Of a stretch of 64,000 nt of DNA, positions 47,692 to 58,973 are shown in pieces; positions within the stretch are counted from its first letter, which is position 1; each line of letters begins with the position of its first letter. The stretch lies in assembly GCA_032358165.1 (NCBI GenBank), contig JAALGY010000012.1:2232001-2296000 (forward strand), in the 5' to 3' direction. Source of the DNA: Diplosphaera chodatii. Lineage: Eukaryota > Chlorophyta > Trebouxiophyceae > Prasiolales > Stichococcaceae. The notes beneath the pieces are model-generated. The model did not search any database and was not told the origin of the DNA. It was given only the letters and a program-made list of their open reading frames with translations. The position numbers and the translations under genes are program-made.

Positions 47692-49132
47692 ATGATGGCG
47701 GCCTTCATGTGGCTGCTCGCCTTCCTGAGCCTGACAACCCTTGCGCACAGTCAGAAGACCCTGACCTGGGTGGTAAGAACACGCCAAAGCACGTGAATAT
47801 TATTCCTGGCATTGAGTGCAGCGTCTACCTGCCCTAACAATCTGCTCGCTGATGACGATCGTCACTTGCTCGACAGCTTGATCTGCTTGACCGGACCACT
47901 GTGCGCGCCATTGGCATTCGGTGCCGTGCACTGTAGCCAACAGTTTTGAGATGTGGTGCATTCTGCACGGCCCAAATGCAGATGAGCAAGATGTTTGGCA
48001 CCGATCAGCAGCATCACGCAGTTAGCACCCTGCCGTGTCACAGTTGATGCAGTGCAGCACAGCAAGCAAGCTCATGAGAGGCACACGCACTCTTCCTGCT
48101 GCACAGGTTGGCGCAGCGTACCCGCCTGAAAGCGTTCCAATGGGCGGCACACTGACCCTCAACTGGTGCGCGCTTTGCCACGCCAGCTCGTGATTGCAAG
48201 CAGAGTGCGTCGTCTGGGTGCAGACGACTGAAAGCCATGTGTGCACCGCATGCAGGGCCGGTCTGCACGGCGTCTACAAGGTGTGCTTCTGCCACGGCTG
48301 TGCTGATGGATGCAGTGAGCTGTGCTGTGCATCATGCACACATACATGGTTCTGCAACGGCATGCATCAGCCGCAGGTGACGGCGTCATCTACATACTGC
48401 AATATTCCCAGTGTGTTGCCACAGATCCCCAGCGCCAAGTGCCCGGCGCGGTTTGTGCCGAGGCCGCCCAACCAGGTGGAGCTGGCGGAGGAGGTCCCCG
48501 GTGCGGCCGCTGCTTCCTGCCTGCTCCTGGCTGCTCCCCGCTTGCTTGCTGCCTTGTTCAATTGGTTAGCAGCAGTTGCTCAAAGCCTGCACTAACGAGC
48601 TCAGATGGCAGCATGATGCAATCTCCGTGCAACCCTCCACACCTCCATGTTGATAATCGTCAGCAGTGTATACTGTATGCTGCGCAGGCGGCAAGTACAC
48701 CTACACCTGCAAGGAGCCTGGCACGGTGAGCAGAGCAAAAGGTCCAGAAGGATGTTGTGCTGGGCAGCAGCCGCAGCCGCAGGCAGCTGCCAACGCGTGT
48801 ATGTGTCACCCTTCACGCTGATGTACCTCCGCGGTGCCCAAGGCTTGTCATGATGTGGACACAACCTGTAAATTCATGTTTTGTGTGCAGACATATCTGG
48901 CCTGTCAGGTCGCTGACCACTGCGCGGAAGGTAGGTCTATTTCTTGGTTTCTGTTGATCAGGCTGGAGCAGTTCATCCTGAGACACATGGCGAGCACACT
49001 TCCGGGCAATGACTGCGCTATGCAAATTACCAGCAAGTTGGACTGTGTACGATGCTCACCATGCACACTTGTTTTTGACACGATCTTGCTGACTGCGTTG
49101 CAGGGCAGAAGGTCGAGGTCACCTGTGCCTGA
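47692..49132 (+). CDS. Secreted cupredoxin, phytocyanin-like, copy A (copper ligands intact)
   Basis: Seven exons join in phase: 47692-47772, 48107-48165, 48256-48280, 48425-48500, 48688-48725, 48891-48930 and 49104-49132, giving about 115 residues. Exon 1 is a signal peptide (hydrophobic FMWLLAFLSLTTLA, then HSQ). The mature domain has GGTLTLNW, GLHGVYK (first His ligand), KYTYTCKEPGT, then TYLACQVADHCAEGQKVEV. The spacing Cys-x4-His-x4-Gln is that of stellacyanin-type phytocyanins, with Gln as axial ligand. Blue-copper electron transfer or copper binding at the cell surface is inferred. The exons are so short that none gives a long open frame. TGTAA follows at 49198. Confidence 0.82.
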
Positions 49133-49197
49133 GACAGCTGCCAGCCGTCGAAGGCACCACTCTACAGCAAGCTCCATGTGCGACAAGCGAACGGATA

Positions 49198-49202
49198 TGT
49201 AA
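49198..49202 (+). terminator. TGTAA polyadenylation signal (cupredoxin A)
   Basis: TGTAA lies 66 bp after the stop of cupredoxin A. Confidence 0.5.
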
Positions 49203-49919
49203 CGTGCGTCAGCAAGTAACTCAGCTGGCGGCTGATCACACACAGGATCAGCAAACTGCTGGGTGTATGTGCAATCTTACAGCAGTGCCCTCATCATATC
49301 AGCACCTTGCATTCCAATTGTGTCTATTGTGTACATGTGGTACTCTGGGCATTGTATTGCAGCATCGTTCCGTATCCAGTTTGCTCAGCAACCGACCCGT
49401 CCTGCTGCCCTGATGATCCTAATGATTTGCCATTATTTGTAACTGGACTGTGCATCACTGCGCAGTAATGTAGGATCTGTCTAGAATAGTTACACTGTCA
49501 TGGAAAATGGTGCAGACGACGATACTGGCGTGCTTTCGATCGATCTACCCGAAACTGGATGTTCATGAGTACACTGGCGGCAGCTGTGCATATACGCGGC
49601 CGCCGCCACAAATGCCGCCATGCACCCTACAATGCAGATAGTTGCCAACATGAACACGCACACACCAGCCATTCTGTCGCAGCCATTCTGCCAGCAGACC
49701 CAGACACCCTTGCAATGCTGAGGCCATGATACAACATGGGCAGGTGGCCGAGGTAGTTGCAGGGCTCCCAAGGCAGATGACCCTGGGGTCCTAGATGGGC
49801 TCATCTAGGCACTGCCACTGTCATGTTAAACCCGTGCAATCACAGGCCACATCTGAGACTGCACCAATCCTTGAGCAAGCTCAGAGCTTATTACGCTGTG
49901 ACCAGCTGCCGGTCTGAAG

Positions 49920-51143
49920 ATGGCGGCCTGCACCTGGTCTGCCATGCTGGCTGCCGCAGTATGTGCCCTTGTCATGTTAGGCTCGCCTGCAGCGGTGCAG
50001 GCCCAGCCTGCCACTGACAACACAGCTGTGCAGTGGACGACCGGCAGAACATACACCCCAGCCACTGTGCGTGGCTCCGAGAGCAGTGCAAGCTGCTCTC
50101 GTGTTGCAAATCTGCACTGGCGCCGTTGCTGGCGTCTTGCCATTTGAAGCGGACCACGTACTGCATGGCTACACATGGGTGGTAGAGATGAGCATGTTGC
50201 ATATACAGCCAGACTAGGGTCGTCGGTCAGCTGTCTGAGTCTGCTGAGCCACTGCGCAAATTGCCCTGCAGATTGACCAGGGCAAGACTTTGGCGCTGAC
50301 GTGGTGCGTTGCTGAGTGCCTGGTCTTTGCTCCAGGAGGCAGTCTCAAAGATGGCACTTGCAGGGCATTACTCTGTACCAGGAACAGCACTGAGCTGATA
50401 TCATTTACTGTGTGCTGCAGGAAGGGCACTGGCGCCACCCACTCTGTTTGGCAGGTGGGCTATGATGGACTGAGCAGGCAGCAGATGTGCGGCAAATAAA
50501 TCACAACTTGCTCGAGGCGGCGTACCCGCTGGTCCATCAGCAACAGTCACTCTGTGCGCATGACCGACTGCAGGTGGGCAGCGGCAAGTGTCCCACCACC
50601 TTCGCTCCCCCGGCTTCCCGTCAGTATGCTCCCCCACAGAAAGGTGGGCCATTAGACAGTAGCCCGTGCAGCCGTCAGCACGCTATGCACGCCCGAACCT
50701 TTGACACGTTGATGGCAGGCTTTATCACCTTGTAGTATCCTGGTGCTGATGTGGCATGGTGCCTGCAGATGGCTACTTTGCGCTCAAATGTACGCAGCCT
50801 GGCAAGGTGCTGGCATACCCCACCCCAACACTGGAGAAGTTGTAATGTCTGCCATGAAATGCTCCTCCTTGCGTCACTTCATGTTTCACTTTGTTCGTCC
50901 TTTCGTGTATCTGCCAGACTGCCAGATCTGACACTTTTCTGTATTCGGCAGACATACCTGGCTAGCTCGGTTGGAAAAGACTGTGCACAAGGTAGTGTTA
51001 ATGATGCGGCATGTATTCCGATATGAGGCCATTCGTTGTCTGCAGAGTGCGGTATGTACAGTGTGCCCGTGCAGCCGCTGAGGCTGTTGTTAGTGTGCGG
51101 GTGTGCAGGCCAGATCCTGGAGCTCAACTGCAAGGCAGCGTGA
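49920..51143 (+). CDS. Secreted cupredoxin-like protein, copy B (copper ligands lost)
   Basis: Seven exons join in phase: 49920-50066, 50272-50303, 50421-50454, 50574-50643, 50769-50806, 50952-50991 and 51109-51143, giving about 131 residues. The signal peptide is MLAAAVCALVMLGSPAAVQA. Then IDQGKTLALTW, GATHSVWQ (His kept), KCPTTFAPPAS, DGYFALKCTQPGK and TYLASSVGKDCAQGQILEL. Compared with copy A, Cys is replaced by Ser and the second His by Asp, so a type-1 copper site cannot form. This resembles early nodulin-like proteins of plants, which keep the phytocyanin fold without copper. Splice positions and phases match copy A exon for exon. Confidence 0.8.
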
Positions 51144-51606
51144 AGACGGCAGCTCCTCTTGCAGTGCCCCACAGTCGTCAAACATATGCATCCCGAGCGA
51201 CGATGGTGTGGCCAAATTGATACTGTGGCCTGGCCAGCTCCGATCAGGCGCTCAGTGCAACATATTGGATAGTACGACTGCACGCTAAACGTATCGAATT
51301 GATATCGCATTTGATTTGCACTATTATATTGTTATAATTGTGCGGCAACCTTGCCCACGCTTGGAATCCTGAACGGCGTCATGCACACTGCAGCTTGCTG
51401 TGTGCAATCAACACACGGATGACATGCCGCCATCACTGCAGCAGCGGCTGTTTACAAGATGCTTGTTACATCTGCGCAACGTCAGCCTGCTCTCCAGCAG
51501 CATGTATCTGCTGCTGATCGACATTATTGTGCTGCTGACCGACAATTTAGCCATGTACAGACGCTGCATGCTAGTATGAGATGCTCTTAAGCCGCCTAAA
51601 AGCCCC

Positions 51607-53334
51607 TCAGACAACCGTCCAGCGCGGCCTGCTGCCGCGCCTGTCACCGCCGACCATTCGCACCCTCCCCTCTCGCTCGAGTTGGTACACGATCTGATTT
51701 ACCTGCACAGCGCAATATGCATACATGTGTACATACTCAGGGTCTCCTTGAACTATTGTCAAGCTTGACTGCTGTTGTGGTGATGTGTGGTTCTGCCACC
51801 TGGGAGCGTGTGCGGCACTCATACAGGGAGGGTTCATGGGCTACGTAACATGCAGTAGTCATTGACGACCCCCACGACCCTGGTGAAAGTGCAGCTCAGC
51901 GCACCCTGGCTCTCAAAACACGCCGGTCACTGTTTGGGGCGTCCGGCCAGATGGCTGCCACCAGCGCCTGCACCTCATACGCTGCGGGCGCCATTGAGCG
52001 CAGCTCCGCAAGCACTGCTTCCGGCGTGCACGCTGGTGCAGCCCACTGAATGCCATGTGCGGCCGTGCCATATGTTGCACGCCCGGCAGCTGTATAGTAC
52101 ATGAAGTTTCAGGCATGCGCTTACACAAGTATGTCTCGTTTGCATGCTGCAGTATGCGTTGCATGCCCTGACTGGACGTCCATGCGCACCTCTGGGCTGT
52201 TGCCCATCAAGAGGATGCTCTGGCGTCGAGCCAGAGATTGTACTGGCGATCTGCGGCAACAGGGCGGCAGGAGGTTTGTAGGTGCAAATGTCAGGCAATC
52301 AGGCGACACCATTAGCAGCGCTGCATCTTTGTGCATCATAGACAAACAGGATGTGGCAAGGTTGGTGCTGAGTGTTTGCATTTGACAGACACTTGTGTGC
52401 AAGCCAGGCTGGCCTCACTGTCCACCTCAGAGTCAGCGGCCAGCAGCTCAATCTCAGCAGAATGCTTCGCCACATGGAAGTCCAGTTGCTGCAGTGTCTG
52501 CTGCTGGTGGAGCTGTTGTTCCACGACGCCGTCAAGCCGGCCTACCAGCTGTGTGACAGCTAGTGTCAAGCTGTGTAGCTGGGCTTCGATGTCTGAGCCT
52601 GTTTACACCAGCAGCAACATTCAGTGATGGATCAGTATATGTGTGAATGCTCTGTGCAACACCTTGTTACAGGTTTGCATCCTCAGCCTACAATATGTCG
52701 GCTACCTGTGTATAAGCGGTCGGCCTGTTCACCAGCAACATGCGTTGCGGAAAACTGCTGAGAGCTTCCTCCGCTGCACAGCATTCCTGCATGAGCAAGG
52801 CGCATTGCTGTGGCCATTAGGTCTGCCTGCTACAGCTTGATAATGCCGATGCACCAAGCAACTTCTTGTGTGTGTGTGTAGCAAATATATGTCACCTGCA
52901 GAAGCTGAGACAAATGAGCACGAGTCTTCGGCCATGCTGGCATCACTTCCGTCGTCACTTGGTGCAGCTTCGTCGGCAGCAGCAGGAGGTTCAGATGCGC
53001 TGGCCAACCCGTCGTTAAGCCTGCCACCCATAGGGCCGCAAGGTTGGTGCGGTGCCGCACTTGTTGCACCCGTGGTGGCAGTTGTTGTGCAGGCAGCAGC
53101 GGCCGTGACGCCCGGGGCAAGCTCCAGCTGCCTGCTGCTCGGTGCAGCCCTGGGGTTAGCTGATATATTGAGTGCTGCAGGGGCTGCCGCAGCTGGCGTA
53201 GGCTCTGCTAGCTGCCAGCAAAGACGCGCATGGTGGGGATTCCTGATCAGTTCACCAGCTCGGCACAGTTTGTAAAGTGCAATGGGTGATTCACCTGCTG
53301 ACACAGAGCAGTGTGAAGTGTTCAGCCATGACAA
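51607..53334 (-). CDS. Coiled-coil protein with a C-terminal winged-helix-like segment (minus member of a divergent pair)
   Basis: The N-terminal segment (about 53334-52900) is Ala/Pro/Ser-rich and then acidic (SDDGSDASMAEDSCSFVSA). An exon near 52390-52600 is a predicted coiled coil (HSLTLAVTQLVGRLDGVVEQ; AEIELLAADSEVDSEA). An exon near 51930-52060 reads PEAVLAELRSMAPAAYEVQ and ALVAAIWPDAPN. The last exon (51702-51607) starts exactly at VNQIVYQLEREGRVRMVGG and ends PRWTVV-stop. This helix / helix / recognition helix / wing ending in Trp is a winged-helix pattern, close to Z-alpha-type domains in its N-x3-Y and P-x-W spacing. DNA or RNA binding is inferred. Internal joins and the start are uncertain; the exon 4-5 join did not resolve cleanly. 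Confidence 0.45.
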
Positions 53335-54067
53335 GGCTGGGCATTGTTGTGCATGGCGTCAGTCTGACCCTCTCCAGTACATGCACGCATCCCAAGCCAC
53401 ACCTGCCTAAGTTGTAGCCTGCCGCAGCCTAGAGCGAAGCTGTCAGCATTTATCTCATGTGAAGTGCGGTCTGTTCTGCACCAAGCACTCGCGCATACCC
53501 AGCAGCACGCTTCAGCGCCTGCAGTATGCGGACTTTGACCTGCATCACCAGAGAGCAAGTCGATTGTGCATGCTTGCTGCAGGTGTGCAGACAGCAAGCC
53601 GCGCTGTACATGCACTCCATGCATAACTATTCTTGGCGACCTGGAAGATGGTGGAATGAGGCGCAACGACTGGCAGCATGTCAGCATCACTCTGGCATCC
53701 CTGACTTGCCACAAGCTTATAGAACTGCGTGCTCACTACATTTGCAATGCATTATCTATTACCCAACCATCAGTCCTGGTCAAGCCTTGGATTGATGTCC
53801 TCGGACGTGCCCAGGACCTTCATGCATCCGTGCTCAGCACGAGATGATCGAAAATGCATGTTGATAATCTGACTGCAAAATCTCAGCGTGCTAAGCACCA
53901 ACTGACCGCCGGTACATTCTCTGACGGCATCAAGACATGAGCAGCAGCAAGCGCCCAACCTTCAGCAGCGATGTAGTGGGCCGCAACCAGCACCCAAGCG
54001 GCCCCGTGAATCCAAGCGTGATACTCCTGATGCCCTTCTGCTGGATCGTGCGCTGTCTGGACAACAA
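53335..54067. promoter_or_regulatory. Divergent region between the two winged-helix genes
   Basis: About 0.7 kb lies between the two divergent genes. It should contain both promoters and may contain undetected first exons of the plus-strand gene, since open stretches occur on the plus strand at 53526-53850. No domain was recognised. Confidence 0.35.
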
Positions 54068-56367
54068 GTGGAACCAGCAAACATCAGGACATTCCCAGGC
54101 ATTGATGTGCGGCGCCGCAACACGCTGCAGCAGAGCCCGATCCCACTGTGCGCTTTAGAGGCCCTGAGACAGCCTGCGCACACCCACGACTTCGTTTGCG
54201 TTGGCGTTCCCTCCTGCGAGCCAGCACAGCAGTACAGCTTTCCTGCCCTTCCGCCGCTGCACTTTGAAGGGTGCAGCTCACCAGGCGGCGGCGACACCTG
54301 CAATGTGGCACCCAGCGGGAAGTCGGTGGTCAAATCGCAAGCCCTCAAATACGATGTCAGAGGCACTGTTGTTCCGACAGACGTGAGCGAGGCGGCACAT
54401 GCATGAACTGATGCACATTGTAGCTTGTTGACAGGCGCACGTCAGCTGATGTGTGCAAGGGCTACAGTCAGACATTTTGGCTTACAGGGCACTGCTCGTG
54501 ATGTGAGCATGAAGGTGCGCGTGGACCCCGCAGTGCATGGGCGGCTTCTGAAGATCTCGGTGACCAGTGTTGCTCAGGACGCAGCAGAGGCAGATGCCGC
54601 GCTGAAGGAATGCAGACATCCGGCGGCAGGCGAAATGGCCGCATCATCACAGTCCTGCGGCTTCAGATCGGTGCTCTGACGGAAGAGCTGCTGAGCCAAC
54701 CACGCTTCATCGGGCTGGCGACCAAATGCCAGCTCCACAGCACAGTGGATGACGTCCCATCAAACCACACAGGCAGCGTGGCCAAGCTGACGCTGGCAGA
54801 GCTTGCCACAGGCAGTGTGCGTGTACGGCTGCCGCCTTTCAGGCCAGCGTTCTGCCAGCAACTCTCCACCGCCGCAGCAGCAGGCAGCGTGTCGCTCAGC
54901 GTCACGATCGTGGAGGCTGGCATGGCGGCGGATCAGACGACGTCCTTTGGGCAGCCTGCACAGCAGACGCCAGCTGTCGCCCGCATCCAGCTTGAGCTCC
55001 TGTCTGTGACACTTTCAGTCGAGCAGACGGCAGCGCTGCCTGCTGCAGGGGCCCTCTTCAGCGCCGCTTCCAACCCAGCTGCCGCTGCTGGGCTTTCACA
55101 GCCGAGGCTAGCCCCAGAACCATATATCGCAATAACTGTGGCGGATCCGCCTACTGCCGGCCAGGTTTCAGTCGAACAGCGCAATGGTGTAATCCGCAGC
55201 GTGAACAGACTGTCTATCAGGATGGATGCACTTCAGCCTGTTGTACAGAGCCACAGCACGGGGCTGCATCAGCTGAGAACAGAGTTCGATATGGTGGCAG
55301 CAATGGTGCAGGAGCATCACAGTCATTTCAACGACGTGTTGCTGGTGGGTCGATTGCGTCGACACTGGTCCCATGTGTGTGTCACTTGCAAAGCTTTCAG
55401 CACATGCGCCATCCAGAATTGACAATATGCTCAAGGAACTGACACCCAAGGTGCATGCATGCAGCAAGACACAACAAGCAGCGATCCAAGCGAGGCTGGA
55501 GTGATTCCAGCCAACAGGTCATGGGTGCTGCACATGACATGTGCTGTATCGTCAAGCTGGACAAGCACGCATGCCGAGTTGCCTGGAATGCTTGATCAGC
55601 ATGTTGGACTTGAAGTCTGTTGCCCTTCTGTCTGCAGCACAGAGGCCGCACATGCGGCACGCGATGCTGCAGCAGCACTGTCCATAAACTATCGGGAGCT
55701 CATGGCTGATGATGACAACTACCTGGGCAACCCACCGTTCAGCGAGGCTGCGACTATGTTGGAATGTGAGCCAGCTGCGTGTCTGTCAGATTGTGAGCCA
55801 GTCCATACACATGGTAGTGAAGGACCTGCAATGCGTCAATGCCTTCCTGAATGCTGGGTCGAGCAGCTCGAGAGTCTCATCGAGATGTGATACTGTCTTG
55901 CAGGGCCTCAGCTGCCAGTGGCCCCTCCTGACAGAGAGCTGCCAGATGCGGTGCTGCAGTGGCTGCAGTATTACAGCAGCTGCGGAAAGCCCCACGCTGC
56001 TGCCCGCAAGCAGATCCGCTGGATCTACTGCCAGCTGTGGCCATGGCACCATGCAGACCGTCCACACCGCAAGCAGAGAAAGCAACTGAAGGTGAGGTGC
56101 CAATATCCGAGCTTGTTGGTGCTGACATGATGACATTGTCACTCTGCTGGAGTATGAATAGCGGCTGAGGTCACGGTTGCAATGTCATGGGTGCTGATAG
56201 TATACCAGCTTGGGGTGATGAAGAGCACCTTTGTGGCCATGACGCAGGTCAACGAAGCGCTTTGGCAGCTGCTGAGGCAGGGGAAAGTGAAGCGAGTCCT
56301 GACTGACGGCACCGCAGCTGCATCTGGCCACGGCTCCTACTCCTGGGTGTGCCCAGAGCACAGCTGA
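54068..56367 (+). CDS. Large protein of unknown function with coiled coil and C-terminal winged-helix-like segment (plus member of a divergent pair)
   Basis: One join is clear: SQALKYDVRGTVVPTD at a GTGAGC donor continues in phase 0 as GTARDVSMKVRVDPAVHG. A long open segment (about 54640-55350) contains LATGSVRVRLPPFRP, GSVSLSVTIVEAG and the helical VNRLSIRMDALQPVVQSH. Later exons include DAAAALSINYRELMADDDN and AAVLQQLRKAP. The last exon (56248-56367) starts at VNEALWQLLRQGKVKRVL and ends GSYSWVCPEHS-stop. It matches the last exon of the divergent minus gene in start position, phase and pattern. No family was recognised. A frame change near 54610-54660 was not resolved: unusual intron, missed exon or error. 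The start is uncertain. Confidence 0.45.
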
Positions 56368-56825
56368 CGCAGCTCTGGTGGGCACGGCTGTGATGGTTTT
56401 TGGTCACATGCATGGCGCGGCAGAGCATGGAACCCCTTCGAGCAAACGAAGGCATACGTGAGGCCAGCATGATCTGCCATTTCATCTCGCTTTACTGGTC
56501 ACCATCAATCCAGCGTGCGCTGCAGTTAGTGCTGCAGTGGCACAGCCAGGAGGCCGCTGTAACGCAAAGTCAAATTCGAAGGGCATCAATGCAAGGCACT
56601 TACACACCGCTGCAGAGAGACCCGCTGCTGTGTGCCAAGTTGGCAAAGAGTCGCAAGAGGGCAGCTGCCACGTGTCCATGCCAAGATCAGCTGAAGTCTG
56701 GGACTCGCCTAAGCTTGATCACGACAGTCTGTAATGGGTCAACACACTTGCACTCTTGATGCCTGCAGAAATCTGATTGCTGCCAGCATTGCTCACGCCT
56801 CATTCACCTGCGACAGCAAGTAGCC
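56368..56825. other. Intergenic, promoter of cupredoxin C expected
   Basis: About 460 bp without a recognisable exon. Confidence 0.35.
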
Positions 56826-58225
56826 ATGGCATCGGCAGCACTCATGCAGACGGTTGCGGTTTTTCTGGCGGTCTGCACACTGGCAGCACGAGGGGCAGCG
56901 GCAATACAGAAGGACCAACAGGCTGCCTGGAAGGTTTGACCTTGCTCGCTCGAGCTGTATGTTCTGGTAGATGCACATCGTCATCGCTGGGCCTGACTGC
57001 TGCTGGGCAGCAGGATGGAGTGCAGAACCCTACACCCCATCTTGATTGTGGTGTATCCTGAATTTCTACTGCTGGCAAGGCGCCGCCTGCTGGCTGGGGT
57101 GCTGTATACTTGCTGTATGAGAGTTTGCGATCGTTCGGCGTGCAGCTCGGTGTCGTCAACGACATGGGACAGCCTGGGTATGACCCGGCAGGTGAAGCAC
57201 GCGCTGATGTGCCTGTCCTACTGCTGCTGGATGGCGGGATGATACCGACGCTGTTGAGGGTGCATACTGCGCAGGCTGAACCACACATGTGCACAGCAGA
57301 CTGTGAATATTGGTTGAAGGATGGTCAGACTAACACTTTGCAATGCAGTGGTGCCAAAGGGCGGCAGCCTGACGTTGAACTGGCCACAGGGCAAGACGCA
57401 CGGTGCGCGTCAAGGGGTGCAGCAATCTAGCAACATGCTGCAGTGTGCTGGATCTGCCCCAACTTGATGTCATCCCCCAGAGTGCCATGAGCTTCAGCTC
57501 TGATGCAAACAGCACTGTGTATCACTGTGAAAGAGTGGCACTGTGTGCAATGTGCAGGTGTCTGGCGGGTGCGCAACAGTACTGCTTCTGAGGCTCTCCT
57601 TGCCATTGACCTTGCATGTCGTGACTGTGATGGATGTTGGTACGAGTGCTGCCGCTGTGCTGAGCAGCACCCTGCTGCACTCAGTGCATCGGGTGGATGA
57701 GTGCAGGTGCCAACAGACTCGTGCCCTCCGTTCCCCTTCCAGACGGTACCCCCCAACCAGGTGCCGAAGGTGCCGCCGCAGGACGGCGGCAGCTTCACCA
57801 TCATGTGTCCGGACAACGAGGTCAAGTTCTACGCCTGCCCTGGTGAGTGTTGGTGACCTGGACACCAGTCTGGCCTGACGTTTCCTGCCAAGACGCACAC
57901 TATTTAAGCACCAGCAGCACACGGCAGACATCCAAGTGACGTTGGTATGCACCTGCAAGCACCACGCATGTCATCTGCTAACCAATTGATGTTCTGCATG
58001 CAGTGGAAGGCGACTGCAACCCAGGTGATTCATGTCAATCTGGTGTCAAGGCACAAGCATACCGAGCTGTAGCACTGAGCTCGCTGCCGTGATGGCAGCG
58101 ATCTGATGACTGTGACATTCATGCCATCTAGCAAGACTCTGTACCGCTTCACACTCACCTGTTAACCTGCAGGTGGGGTGCTGATCAATGTCACCTGCAC
58201 TGATGCCTTTGGCCCTGGCACCTAA
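56826..58225 (+). CDS. Secreted cupredoxin-like protein, copy C (second His ligand lost)
   Basis: Seven exons join in phase: 56826-56933, 57146-57191, 57349-57402, 57558-57568 (11 nt), 57707-57842, 58004-58024 and 58173-58225, giving about 142 residues. The signal peptide is hydrophobic (TVAVFLAVCTLAARGAAA). Then GGSLTLNW, THGVWR (His kept), TVPPNQVPKVPPQDGG, SFTIMCPDNEVKFYACP joined to VEGDCNPG and a C-terminal GGVLINVTC. Against copy A, Cys is kept but the following His is Asp and the axial Gln is missing. One intron present in A and B (after the Cys-containing strand) is absent, and a new one splits the Cys-His loop. Confidence 0.76.
57558..57568 (+). other. 11-nt microexon of cupredoxin C
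   Basis: Flanked by AG and GT, this 11-base exon completes the Gly codon of THG and adds Val-Trp-Arg. It restores phase 0 into the next exon. The result, HGVWR, aligns with HGVYK in copies A and D and HSVWQ in B. Confidence 0.6.
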
Positions 58226-58973
58226 AGAAGGCGGATTTCCGCAATGCTGAGTGACGGGGTGTACCGTATATGAACCTGCCACTGTGGGATCTATGCCAAG
58301 CACAAGGGCAACTGGGATGAAGCCTGGACGTTAGGTCTGGATTCAAAGTTCTGGAGTGTTGTGTCCACTACGGAGGTGTGCGCATGCCATGTTGCCTGTG
58401 AAAGCTATGCGCTGCTGCGACAGCAAGTACTGTCTACTACATGTGATGTGCAAGGCTAGGCAGCGATCCATGACTGTATGTCTACGCAAGGACATAATCT
58501 ACGAACCCAGTCACATGAGGCCTTGCAATGTTGTCATCTTGTCAAGATGTGCCCGCTGCGTTATTAGGGTTCTGGGTGCATCAACATGGAGCATGCAAGG
58601 ATGCACGTTGCAGTCAAGTTTCACCTGACACTACCGCAAGTTTCGCGCGTACAAGGCTTGCTACATTTTGGATAATCTGGTGGCCTGCTCACCAACGTCT
58701 GCAAGCTTTGCTGCAAGCTCCACCCCGCGCAGCTCGCACCTGCTGTTGCATCTGCGAAGGTTGGGAGCCTCGTGGCCGCTCACACCTCCTGAGGACATCA
58801 GGATGCTGTGTTGCTGACTACACAGCGCCACTGTGCGAGCAGACATGCTGCTGGATCCGGAAGCAAGGGGTGTGCGGCTGTTGCATCGCGCTGCAGAGCA
58901 CTCTTGTGAGGTTGGACAGCACAGCGGGAGGTCAACAGCGACACATTCCAGCCACTAGTACGCTCTGAGCAGC
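58226..58973. other. Intergenic, no gene seen
   Basis: About 0.75 kb between cupredoxin C and the coiled-coil gene. Open frames here are unconvincing. Confidence 0.35.

Noticed and set aside
53322..53714. A 130-codon minus-strand ORF as an extra gene
   Set aside because: No domain or clear composition; it lies in the divergent promoter region and may be chance.
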